In this document: one piece after another, positions 43,830 to 51,737 of the stretch
Position numbering within the stretch: the stretch's first letter is position 1
Layout of the letters: every line of letters begins with the position of its first letter
NCBI RefSeq assembly: GCF_009690905.1
Contig: NZ_VOSW01000052.1
Coordinates: forward strand, 1 to 64,000
Reading direction: 5' to 3'
Length of the DNA stretch: 64,000 bases
Origin: Paraburkholderia madseniana
Lineage (GTDB): Bacteria; Pseudomonadota; Gammaproteobacteria; Burkholderiales; Burkholderiaceae
Program-made: the position numbers and the translations under genes
Notes under the pieces: model-generated
What the model was told of the DNA's origin: nothing
Database searches by the model: none
The model's input: the letters and a program-made list of their open reading frames with translations, nothing else

Positions 43830-44807
43830 ATGCTAATCAATTGCGCCGCCTATCAGGACGGCCGGAAGCTGGCCGATATCGATATCGATAGCATCAGCGA
43901 CTACGTGGCGCGGCCCGAGTGCTTCGTCTGGGTTGCGCTCAAAGACCCGGGGCCCGAAGAACTGGCCGTGATGCAGCACGAGTTCGGCCTGCACGAACTC
44001 GCGATCGAAGATGCGCAAAACGGCCATCAGCGTCCGAAAATCGAGGAGTACGGCGAGTCGCTATTCGCCGTCATGCATACCGTGGAAATGGACGAAGAGG
44101 GCGAGCTGCTGATCGGCGAGGTCGACGTGTTCGTGGGGCACAACTATGTGTTGTCGGTGCGCCGCGGTACGCGCGCCGGGTTCCAGAACGTTCGCGCCCG
44201 TTGCGAGCGCGAGCCGCAATTGCTCAAGGAGGGCTCGGCGTTCGTGCTGTACGCGCTGGCGGACGACATCGTCGATCGTTATTTTCCGATCGTCGAGGCG
44301 ATGAACACCGAGATCGAGGCGCTCGAAGACCGCATCTTCGAGCGCAACAATTCGGTGGCGTCGCGGGCAATCATCGAGGATCTGTATTCGCTGAAACGTC
44401 GTCTCGTGATCCTGCAGCACCACATCGCGCCGCTTCAGGAAGCGATCGGCAAATTGACGGGCGGCCGGATTCCGAGCGTCTGCGAAGGCATGCAAGCCTA
44501 TTTCCGCGACGTCTACGACCATCTCGAGCGGATCGTCAGAATCATCGATGGCCGGCGCGAACTGGTTGTGACCGCGGTGCAGGTCAATCTGGGGATGATC
44601 TCGCTTGTCGAAAACGAGGTGACCAAGCGGCTCGGCTCGTTTGCCGCATTGTTCGCGGTGCCGACCATGATCGCCGGTATCTACGGGATGAACTTCCAGA
44701 CGATCCCCGAGTTGCACTACAAGTTCGGCTATCCAGTCTGTCTTGCCGTGATGGCGACCGTGGATCTGATCCTGTACTGGCGCTTTCGCAAGTCCGGCTG
44801 GCTTTGA
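43830..44807 (+). CDS. corA: CorA family magnesium/cobalt transporter
   Basis: The 325-residue protein has the CorA plan: a cytoplasmic funnel of about 260 residues and two C-terminal helices. The selectivity signature YGMNFQTIPE sits at the end of the first helix, near residue 287. It forms a pentameric channel for Mg2+ (also Co2+ or Ni2+). Leading residues MLINCAAYQDGRKL and a spaced GGTAATCC support the start. No riboswitch-like leader is obvious in the 244-bp upstream gap. Confidence 0.93.
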   Translation: MLINCAAYQDGRKLADIDIDSISDYVARPECFVWVALKDPGPEELAVMQHEFGLHELAIEDAQNGHQRPKIEEYGESLFAVMHTVEMDEEGELLIGEVDVFVGHNYVLSVRRGTRAGFQNVRARCEREPQLLKEGSAFVLYALADDIVDRYFPIVEAMNTEIEALEDRIFERNNSVASRAIIEDLYSLKRRLVILQHHIAPLQEAIGKLTGGRIPSVCEGMQAYFRDVYDHLERIVRIIDGRRELVVTAVQVNLGMISLVENEVTKRLGSFAALFAVPTMIAGIYGMNFQTIPELHYKFGYPVCLAVMATVDLILYWRFRKSGWL

Positions 44808-45155
44808 CACACCGTTAGCCCATCGCTGCGCTTAATTCCCGCTTGCACCGTGCGCAATAAAAGTCCAGCATAGGCGGCCCGCCGGCCGCTAAGCTTGCAG
44901 CCGGCGGTAAATCTGCCACGCACAAACTGAGCGAGGAACCGTTGCCAGAACACAGCCTGCCGGTGCGCCTATTCGCGACACTACGCCGAAGCCATCGAGC
45001 GCATCGCATCGACGCACTTTCTGCGGGCCGGTGCCCCGCAACACTGCGAATCGTTGACATTCCTAGAAGGGCACGCTGAGAATAGGCCTCGCAAACGTTT
45101 GCGCGTCACTAAAAATACGGCTCGCCCGCGAGCCCGACAAACCCTGGAGATAAGC
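44808..45155. other. Intergenic region with LacI-type operator
   Basis: The 348-bp gap holds an 8-bp inverted repeat (CCGCCGGC at 44879, GCCGGCGG at 44900) without a T-run and, near its right end, the operator described separately. Nothing else is recognised. Confidence 0.5.
45090..45103. promoter_or_regulatory. RbsR/LacI-type operator of the decayed ABC operon
   Basis: CGCAAACGTTTGCG is a 14-bp perfect palindrome with the central CG typical of LacI-family sites, 53 bp before the binding-protein ATG. A LacI-type gene follows the operon. Confidence 0.78.
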
Positions 45156-46118
45156 ATGAGCCATCGCATTCGCCGCCGCATGCTGGCGGCCGCTGTTCTC
45201 GTCACCGCCACCGCCGCTTTGCCGTTTTCCTCCGCTTACGCGCAAACTACGCCGGCCCATAAGCCGAAGGTCGCGCTGGTGATGAAGTCGCTCGCCAACG
45301 AGTTCTTCCTGACCATGGAAACCGGCGCGAAGGACTACCAGAAACACAATGCCTCGCAGTTCGACCTGATCACCAACGGTATCAAGGACGAGACGGATAC
45401 GGCGAACCAGATCCGCATCGTCGAACAGATGATCGTCTCGAAGGTCGATGCGATCGTGCTGGCCCCGGCTGATTCGAAGGCGCTGGTGCCGGTCGTCAAG
45501 AAGGCCATCGACGCGGGCATCATCGTCGTGAATATCGACAACCGGCTCGACCCGGACGTGCTCAAGTCGAAAGACCTGAACGTGCCGTTCGTCGGCCCGG
45601 ATAACCGCAAGGGCGCGCAGAAGGTCGGCGACTATCTGGCCAAAAAGCTGAAGGCGGGCGATGAAGTCGGCATTATCGAAGGCGTGTCGACCACCACCAA
45701 CGCGCAGCAACGCACCGCGGGTTTCAAGGACGCCATGCAGACCGTCGGCGCGAAGGTCGTGTCGGTGCAATCGGGCGAATGGGAAATCGACAAGGGCAAC
45801 GCGGTGGCGTCGGCCATGCTCAATGAGTATCCCAACCTGAAGGCGCTCCTCGCCGGCAACGACAACATGGCGATCGGCGCGGTCTCGGCCGTACGCGCGG
45901 CCGGCAAGCAGGGCAAGGTGCTGGTGGTCGGCTACGACAACATCAACGCGATCAAGCCGATGCTCAAGGACGGTCGCGTGCTCGCCACCGCGGACCAGTA
46001 CGCCGCCAAGCAGGCCGTGTTCGGTATCGACACCGCACTGAAGGCGATCAGCGAGCGCAAGAAGCAGTCGCAGCTGTCCGGCGTGGTGGAAACGCCGTGC
46101 GACCTCGTGACAAAGTAA
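45156..46118 (+). CDS. Sugar ABC transporter substrate-binding protein, ribose type
   Basis: The 320-residue protein has a signal peptide ending near AYA-QTT and a type I periplasmic binding fold like RbsB (MKSLANEFFLTMETGAK, near residue 44, and VVGYDNINAIKPML near 265). It would capture a pentose or related sugar. The start at 45156 follows GGAGATAAGC. The transporter partners are not intact: no ATPase gene follows and only a fragment of a permease remains. A working operator and a LacI regulator flank the remnant, so this protein may still be made without a transporter of its own. Confidence 0.9.
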   Translation: MSHRIRRRMLAAAVLVTATAALPFSSAYAQTTPAHKPKVALVMKSLANEFFLTMETGAKDYQKHNASQFDLITNGIKDETDTANQIRIVEQMIVSKVDAIVLAPADSKALVPVVKKAIDAGIIVVNIDNRLDPDVLKSKDLNVPFVGPDNRKGAQKVGDYLAKKLKAGDEVGIIEGVSTTTNAQQRTAGFKDAMQTVGAKVVSVQSGEWEIDKGNAVASAMLNEYPNLKALLAGNDNMAIGAVSAVRAAGKQGKVLVVGYDNINAIKPMLKDGRVLATADQYAAKQAVFGIDTALKAISERKKQSQLSGVVETPCDLVTK

Positions 46119-46292
46119 GCGTCGGGCAGTCAGTACCGAAATACGCTTCGCAAGAAGCACCGCAACACGCCGAGGCACGCGGGCTCGCGCTCACGCCGCT
46201 GCCTGCTGAATGCATGGCACAAGACAGGCGAATCCGCGTCAATTCAATAACCGCTCAAGAAACCTGCTGAGCCGCCGTTAAATCCAGAGGTA

Positions 46293-46431
46293 AGCGACAA
46301 GGCGGCCGGCACGCGGCTCGGCTTTTCGAATTACCTGAGCCTCGCCGGCGGACTGCTGGCGATGATCGTGCTGTTCTCGCTGCCGGATCGCCTTTCTGAC
46401 GTACGAGACGTTCGGCGCGATCGCCAATCAG
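46293..46431 (+). pseudogene. Remnant of an RbsC-type permease gene
   Basis: The translation RLGFSNYLSLAGGLLAMIVL, then FSL, matches the first membrane region of ribose-type permeases. After LPDR the frame must shift by one base to continue FLTYETFGAIANQ, the next typical block. Homology then stops abruptly at 46431, well short of the usual 300 or so residues. No ATG is present before the fragment. There is no ATP-binding subunit gene anywhere between the binding protein and this stub. The operon therefore seems to have lost its ATPase and most of its permease by deletion and frameshift. Confidence 0.82.
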
Positions 46432-46538
46432 TGCGGTAAGGCAAGTATTCATGGGTGTGGTCTGTCTTCGAGGAAGACGTCCGGTGGGTTGCCAGATGGC
46501 GTGGCCGGCGGGAACAACAGGCAGGAGAGCAACAGGTT

Positions 46539-47579
46539 ATGGCGACGATCAAGGATGTAGCGGCCGTGGCAGGCGTGTCGTTCACGACGGTATCGCACGT
46601 GGTGAACAACTCACGGCCGGTGTCGGCCGACGTGCGCGCGAAGGTCGAACACGCGATCCGTCAGCTTCACTATGTACCGTCGGCGGTGGCCCGCTCGCTC
46701 AAGGCGCGGGCGACGGCGACGATCGGTCTGGTGGTGCCGAACAGTACGAACCCGTATTTCGCGGAGATGGCGCGTGGTATCGAAGATGGTTGCTCGCGCA
46801 ACGGCTACTGCCTGTTCTTCTGCAATTCCGACGACGATCCGGCCAAGCAGCGTAACTATCTGCGCGTACTGCAGGAAAAGCGTATCGACGGACTGATCGT
46901 CGCCTCCGCGGGCGACGACGCGGTGCTGGCGCAGACGCTTGCCGACGCCCGCGAGCCGCTGGTCGTCGTGGACCGCAATATCGAGGGTGTGAACGCGGAT
47001 CTGGTGCAGATCGACCACGAGAAGGGCGGCTATCTTGCAACGCGGCATCTGCTCGAACTGGGGCACGTGCGGATCGGCTGCATCACCGGGCCCGTGAAGA
47101 CGGCGGTGAGCGCCATGCGGGTACACGGCTTCATCCGCGCCATGACCGAGCGCGGTATCGAGATTCCGGCCGGGGCGATTGTCGAAAGCGATTTTTCGGG
47201 GATGGGCGGCCATCGCGCGGCGGGACAACTGTTCGACACGGTGAAGCCGTCGGCGATTTTTGCCGGCAACGACATGATGGGCATCGGCGCGCTGCGCGCC
47301 GCGGCGGAGCGCAATATCAGCGTGCCGCGCGATTGCTCGATCATCGGTTTCGACGATATCGAACTGGGACGATTCACCTATCCGGCGCTCTCGACGGTCG
47401 GCCAGTCGGTCCGCGCGCTTGGCGACATGGCCGCGCAGACGCTGATCGAACGCATTGCCGGGACGTCGTCGGGCAGTCCGCGCGCGCTGGGGCGCCGGCG
47501 CGTCGTGTCGCCGCGCCTGATCGTGCGCGAATCGACCTCGACATGGGCCGGCGTGGCGAGGCGCGATCTGGCGGCCTGA
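46539..47579 (+). CDS. LacI family regulator, RbsR-like
   Basis: The 346-residue protein has the LacI headpiece ATIKDVAAVAGVSFTTVSHV with the hinge YVPSAVARSLKARATATIG. The sugar-binding core contains VVPNSTNPYFAEMARGIED and IFAGNDMMGIGALRAAAE. It should repress the upstream binding-protein gene through the palindrome at 45090. The start at 46539 gives the normal length. It remains apparently intact although the permease and ATPase genes it would have controlled are gone. Confidence 0.9.
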   Translation: MATIKDVAAVAGVSFTTVSHVVNNSRPVSADVRAKVEHAIRQLHYVPSAVARSLKARATATIGLVVPNSTNPYFAEMARGIEDGCSRNGYCLFFCNSDDDPAKQRNYLRVLQEKRIDGLIVASAGDDAVLAQTLADAREPLVVVDRNIEGVNADLVQIDHEKGGYLATRHLLELGHVRIGCITGPVKTAVSAMRVHGFIRAMTERGIEIPAGAIVESDFSGMGGHRAAGQLFDTVKPSAIFAGNDMMGIGALRAAAERNISVPRDCSIIGFDDIELGRFTYPALSTVGQSVRALGDMAAQTLIERIAGTSSGSPRALGRRRVVSPRLIVRESTSTWAGVARRDLAA

Positions 47580-48075
47580 TATCGATGATTGCGTTGCCGG
47601 GCGCGAGCCGAAAAGCCTCGCGTTCGGTTTTGATGCCGCTTTTCCGCCATGCATGGATCGTGCGCGGGAGTTGGGCACAGATTCGGGCGCGAGTGCTTCG
47701 TGCCCGTTTTCAAGCGCGCCGTTGCGCTCCGCAGGTCGAGGGTTCCGTTTTGAACCCCGCTTGAATCTCGTTTGAACCCCGCCTGAATCCGTCTCGCCTA
47801 TCCGCGTTCGGTCTTCCGAGCCGCCTGAATTCAATTCCCTGAATGTCAGAAGCGCTGCGTGACATCCGCATGAGCGCGGCCTGTCAGCGCTTTGTAATTT
47901 CTTCCAATTGCTTACAACGTCTTTCTTCATACCATATAAATCCTTCAAGTATGCAGATCAGATGCCGTAAACACGACTATTAGAGCGCGGCCTCAAATCG
48001 GCGCCATGTACGCAGAGCCACACGCTACCCCGCGCTGCGCACGCAGCTTCTCATTTGTTAAGTACAGGAACGAGC
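47580..48075. other. Intergenic region with chemoreceptor promoter
   Basis: The first 300 bp of this 496-bp gap hold nothing I recognise. The part from about 47890 is AT-rich and ends in the sigma-28-like promoter at 47945. No terminator for the LacI gene is obvious. Confidence 0.45.
47945..47971 (+). promoter_or_regulatory. Sigma-28 (FliA)-type promoter of the chemoreceptor
   Basis: TCAAGTAT, 11 nt, GCCGTAAA: both half-sites and the exact 11-nt spacer fit the FliA consensus TAAAGTTT-N11-GCCGATAA. It lies about 105 nt upstream of the receptor ATG. Confidence 0.78.
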
Positions 48076-49842
48076 ATGTTGAACAAAGGCATCACGATCA
48101 AGGCGCGGATTGGCCTCACGATGGCTTTTCTCGCCGCGCTGCTAGTCGCCATCGGCGTTTTCGGTTTGTTCGGCATGAGCCGTTCGAATGACGCTTACAA
48201 GGACACGTTCACCAACGCAATGCCGGGCGCGGTCGATATCGGCAACGCCGAGCTCTATGCGGCGCGCGAACGGCTGGCGCTCGACCGGGCCGCGTTCATG
48301 CTCGGCACGCCGGAGGTGGCGTCGACGATGGAGCGCGCGCGTGCGATGCGCGTGGAGTCCGACATGTGGTGGAAAAAGTATATGGATCTGCCGCGCGACA
48401 CCGAGGAAGACCGTCTTGCGCAGGACGTCGTCTCCAAACGCGACGCGCTGCATCAGCAATTGGACTCGTTTGCGGCAATCGTCACGGCGAACGACCAGAG
48501 CAAGATCGTCGACGGTGCCAAGCGCTTGCAGGCGGCATACAACGACCTCTCCACCTCGGATGACGCGCTGCGCAAGTTCCAGTTCGTCTCGGCCAGGCAA
48601 GGTTTCGACTCCGCGCAAAGCAGTTTCGAGGTGTTCCGTATGGTGAGCGCCGGTGCGCTGCTGGTCGGCGTGCTTGCCGCCGCGCTGTCCTACCTGACGC
48701 TCAGCCGCGCGATTGGCCGCCCGCTCGACGCAGCCCTCGGCCATTTCGACGCGATCTCCGCTGGCGATCTGCGCCGCCCGGTCGTGGTCACCTCGCGCGA
48801 CGAAATGGGGCAGTTGCTCGAAGGTATCGCCAAAATGCAGCGCAGCCTCACCGAAACGGTGCGTACGGTGCGCAGCGGCAGTGAATCGATTGCGACGGCC
48901 ACGCGCCAGATCGCGGCCGGCAATATCGACCTGTCCTCGCGAACGGAAGAGCAGGCTTCGGCGCTGCAGGAAACCGCGTCGAGCATGGAAGAGCTGACCG
49001 GCACGGTCAAGCAGAACGCCGACAACGCTCGCCAGGCGAGCTCGCTGGCGGCCAATGCGTCCGAGATTGCCAACAAGGGCAGCGCGGTGGTCGGCCAGGT
49101 GGTCGGCACGATGGGCGACATCAATCAGAGTTCGGCGAAGATCGCCGACATCATCTCGATCATCGAAGGGATTGCGTTCCAGACCAACATCCTGGCCCTG
49201 AATGCGGCAGTGGAAGCGGCGCGGGCCGGCGAAGAAGGGCGCGGATTCGCCGTGGTGGCAGGCGAAGTGCGCAGCCTCGCGCAGCGCTCGTCGGCGGCGG
49301 CCAAGGAAATCAAGGAACTGATCGACACCTCGGTGGAACGTGTGCAGTCCGGCTCGGCGCTGGTCGACGAAGCCGGCCGCACCATGACCGAGATCATCGG
49401 TGCGGTGCAGCGCGTGACCGACATCATGGGTGAGATCGCGGCGGCCTCGGAAGAGCAAAGCAGCGGCATCGACCAGGTGGCGCGCGCCGTCACGCAGATG
49501 GACGAGGTGACACAGCAGAACGCCGCGCTGGTCGAGGAAGCCGCTGCAGCAGCGTCTTCGCTCGAAGATCAGGCCGGCAAGCTGCGTACCGCGGTCGCGG
49601 TGTTCCAGCTCGAAGAAAGCGGCTTCAAGGCGCCGGTGAGCGCGGCGCCGAAGCGCGTGACTGCGCCGGTTCGCCCAATGGCGGCACGGAAGGTGTCACA
49701 TTCCGCCTCACAAGCCACCCCGGTAGCCAGGACACCTGCTGCGCCCGCAGCGACACCGGCACCGGCTGCCGCCGCGCCGGCGAAGACACCGGCCCGGGCA
49801 ACGGCGAGCGCCGGAAGCGATCAGGATTGGGAAACCTTCTGA
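48076..49842 (+). CDS. Transmembrane methyl-accepting chemotaxis protein
   Basis: The 588-residue receptor has TM1 (near residues 14-34), a periplasmic four-helix-bundle region, TM2 (near 190-211), a HAMP domain and a signalling hairpin with AAVEAARAGEEGRGFAVVAGE near residue 377. A Pro/Ala-rich flexible tail ends in DWETF, the pentapeptide used by Tar-like receptors (NWETF) to tether the CheR methyltransferase and CheB. The start at 48076 has AGGAACGAGC upstream; an ATG 21 bp earlier lacks such a site. Its ligand is unknown. A sigma-28-type promoter sits upstream. Confidence 0.95.
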   Translation: MLNKGITIKARIGLTMAFLAALLVAIGVFGLFGMSRSNDAYKDTFTNAMPGAVDIGNAELYAARERLALDRAAFMLGTPEVASTMERARAMRVESDMWWKKYMDLPRDTEEDRLAQDVVSKRDALHQQLDSFAAIVTANDQSKIVDGAKRLQAAYNDLSTSDDALRKFQFVSARQGFDSAQSSFEVFRMVSAGALLVGVLAAALSYLTLSRAIGRPLDAALGHFDAISAGDLRRPVVVTSRDEMGQLLEGIAKMQRSLTETVRTVRSGSESIATATRQIAAGNIDLSSRTEEQASALQETASSMEELTGTVKQNADNARQASSLAANASEIANKGSAVVGQVVGTMGDINQSSAKIADIISIIEGIAFQTNILALNAAVEAARAGEEGRGFAVVAGEVRSLAQRSSAAAKEIKELIDTSVERVQSGSALVDEAGRTMTEIIGAVQRVTDIMGEIAAASEEQSSGIDQVARAVTQMDEVTQQNAALVEEAAAAASSLEDQAGKLRTAVAVFQLEESGFKAPVSAAPKRVTAPVRPMAARKVSHSASQATPVARTPAAPAATPAPAAAAPAKTPARATASAGSDQDWETF

Positions 49843-49912
49843 GCGTTGCAACATTCGTTCCCGATGATGCATCAGACGGAACGACGCTTGTGCGGATCGG
49901 CCGCATGACGAC

Positions 49913-49950
49913 AAAGACCGCGATTGCGCCTGCAACCGCGGTCTTTTTTC
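49913..49950 (+). terminator. Strong rho-independent terminator
   Basis: AAAGACCGCG and CGCGGTCTTT form a 10-bp stem, with a further TTGC/GCAA pairing capped by GCCT, followed by six T's. It lies 71 bp downstream of the receptor gene. Confidence 0.9.
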
Positions 49951-50158
49951 ATGGTCTGCGGACTAAGTAACGTTCACAAGCGTTGTCTACACCCTGGCAA
50001 GCGTCGTGATCCGGTACATTGACGGGCGCGACTACCGCTTGTACCGGCAACCTTGCCGCGACAGGCAGTCAGCGCGCGGACCGTGAGCCCGCTTTTCCCA
50101 ACTGCTGCAACTCAGCGCGGCAACCCAACGCTCAACGCGCCAGCCATAAAGGACCGAC

Positions 50159-50920
50159 ATGACGCCATACGACCTCGCGCACCGCCTCGTCGAAGCCCGC
50201 CGGCAGCATCGCCCGATCGATGCGCCCCCACCCGACAGCCTGCCGCCTGACGCGGCAACCGCGTACGCGATCCAGCAGGCCGTCATCGTGGGCCTCGGCG
50301 ACTCGACGGGCGCGTGGAAGATCGGCGCCAGAGCGCCTGGCGGGGCCGCCGCGGGCGCGCCGATCCCGGCTTCGCTGGTGCTGCCGTCGCCCGGACGGGT
50401 GGCCCATACCGGCTTTTTCCGGGTGTTGGTGGAGCTGGAGGTCGCCTTTCGTTTCGCCGAGGCGATCGAGCCGCGCGGCCGGGCTTATGCGCGCGACGAG
50501 GTGCTGTCGAAGGTCGGCGTCGTGCTGCCGACCATCGAGATCGTCGATAGCCGCTTTGCCGAGTGGCCCAATGTCGCGCCGCTCGCGCAACTGGCCGACG
50601 CACAGAACAACGGCGCGTTGATCACCGGTCATCCGGTTGCCTATGCGGGCCTTGCACGCAGCTTCGATTTCGTATCGCCCGAGCTCGAGCTGAGTTTCGA
50701 CGGCAACTCGCTGGTGCACGAAGCCACGGGTAATCCGGCCGGCGACCCGCGTGAACTGCTGGTGTGGTTCGTCAACCATTGCGCCGCCATGGGCATCACA
50801 ATCGAGCCGGAATGGACGCTCACCACCGGTTCATACGTCGGTGCGCACAATGTGGACAAACCGGGCATCGTGCGCGGCCACATCGACGGCCTTGGGGAAG
50901 TGGAGATTGAACTGACCTGA
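50159..50920 (+). CDS. 2-keto-4-pentenoate hydratase / FAH-superfamily protein
   Basis: The 253-residue protein has the fold of 2-hydroxypenta-2,4-dienoate hydratases (MhpD). KIGARAPGGAAAG near residue 57, a metal-ligand ELEVAFRFAEAI near 91 and VLPTIEIVDSRF near 125 are characteristic, and TTGSYVGAHNVDKPGIV closes the protein. Family members hydrate a dienoate or decarboxylate oxalocrotonate in aromatic meta-cleavage pathways. No pathway gene adjoins it, so a stand-alone or broader role is likely. Start at 50159 follows AAAGGACCGAC. Confidence 0.82.
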   Translation: MTPYDLAHRLVEARRQHRPIDAPPPDSLPPDAATAYAIQQAVIVGLGDSTGAWKIGARAPGGAAAGAPIPASLVLPSPGRVAHTGFFRVLVELEVAFRFAEAIEPRGRAYARDEVLSKVGVVLPTIEIVDSRFAEWPNVAPLAQLADAQNNGALITGHPVAYAGLARSFDFVSPELELSFDGNSLVHEATGNPAGDPRELLVWFVNHCAAMGITIEPEWTLTTGSYVGAHNVDKPGIVRGHIDGLGEVEIELT

Positions 50921-50993
50921 GCGTGTCGTCGTGTACTTGTAACGGCGCGCTCGTCATGGTCCGCTTGTAACCGCTGATTACGAAGTATCAGGC

Positions 50994-51022
50994 AAACGGC
51001 TGCCCACGGGCGGCCGTTTTAC
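50994..51022 (+). terminator. Terminator of the hydratase gene
   Basis: AAACGGC and GCCGTTT form a 7-bp stem, extended by an inner GCC/GGC pairing, followed by TTAC. It lies 74 bp past the hydratase stop codon. Confidence 0.65.
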
Positions 51023-51674
51023 ATTTGCCGCAGCATCCGCACTGCGCGCTTAGCCGTATACACCTATGAAGCGACCCGATGCGCTGCTGTGATCCAGTTA
51101 TACATGCGGCTAACCATATCGCCGACGCGGTTACTACGCGAGGCAGGCATGGGCAGCAAGCGGGCGGCAACACACCCCGCTTCAAGCGAAATAGTGCGGA
51201 ACAATACCGCCAGCGCGTTGACGAACTGCTTGCAGATGCGTCGGTGAACAGCGTCTCAGGTCAGCGCGGCGAACGAACATGTAACACAGCGCATGTCGCT
51301 GTAGACCAAATGGCGATGCCGCGCGTTGATGAAAAAAGGTTCCGGGCATAGAAAACGCATGACGTCCGTGCTCAATGCAAGAAAGTGTGCGCATGCAGAC
51401 AGGCCGTCTGGTAGAGCAGTGGGATCGTTCGATGAACGAGACGATTCGTGTAACGGAGCATAGCGAGCCGTGCTGGTCATCATGGCGAGCAGAGGGCGCA
51501 GGAGAGGCAGTAACGTGAGCCGGAGATCGCTGCACATTCGCTGTGATGTGAGCGGAAGATTGTAGGTGAGCGAATCTGTGTTTCCAAGTGAGGAATGTTG
51601 GGAGGCGGGTACGGCGCGATTTTCGCAACGTAGTTCGTGAAAAAAAATTTAAAAGGGTTTAGGATGAATTCGAG

Positions 51675-51712
51675 CGATGTCGTTTCCGAATAGCGCGCCG
51701 CGCACGACATCG
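51675..51712 (+). promoter_or_regulatory. Hairpin in the prkA leader
   Basis: CGATGTCGT (51675-51683) pairs perfectly with ACGACATCG (51704-51712), enclosing GCGCGCCGCGC. It ends 15 nt before the GAGGAGG ribosome site of prkA, and no T-run follows, so it is not a terminator. The position recalls the hairpin elements before kguT and yeaH, but the sequence is different. Confidence 0.6.
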
Positions 51713-51737
51713 GTCTAGACTTCGGCGAGGAGGTAGC

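Larger units (their letters stand above)
50921..51737. other. Large gap upstream of the prkA operon, no gene seen
   Basis: This 817-bp gap holds a terminator (50994-51020) at the left end and a leader hairpin (51675-51712) at the right. A 148-codon minus-strand frame at 51182-51628 has no ribosome site, domain or biased composition. No sigma-54 signature was found in the last 300 bp, although related operons are nitrogen- and stress-controlled. The gap probably holds the operon promoter and perhaps upstream regulatory DNA. Confidence 0.45.

Noticed and set aside
44935..45060. Short frame encoding YAEAIERIASTHFLRAG-like sequence before the sugar binding protein
   Set aside because: No start or ribosome site. 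It overlaps the operator region and resembles nothing familiar.
51182..51628. 148-codon minus-strand frame upstream of prkA
   Set aside because: Composition looks random (many Arg, Ser, His), with no start signal and no known motif.
51400..51737. Sigma-54 promoter for prkA
   Set aside because: No TGGCAC-N5-TTGC match was found by eye in the 300 bp upstream, although such operons can depend on nitrogen control.
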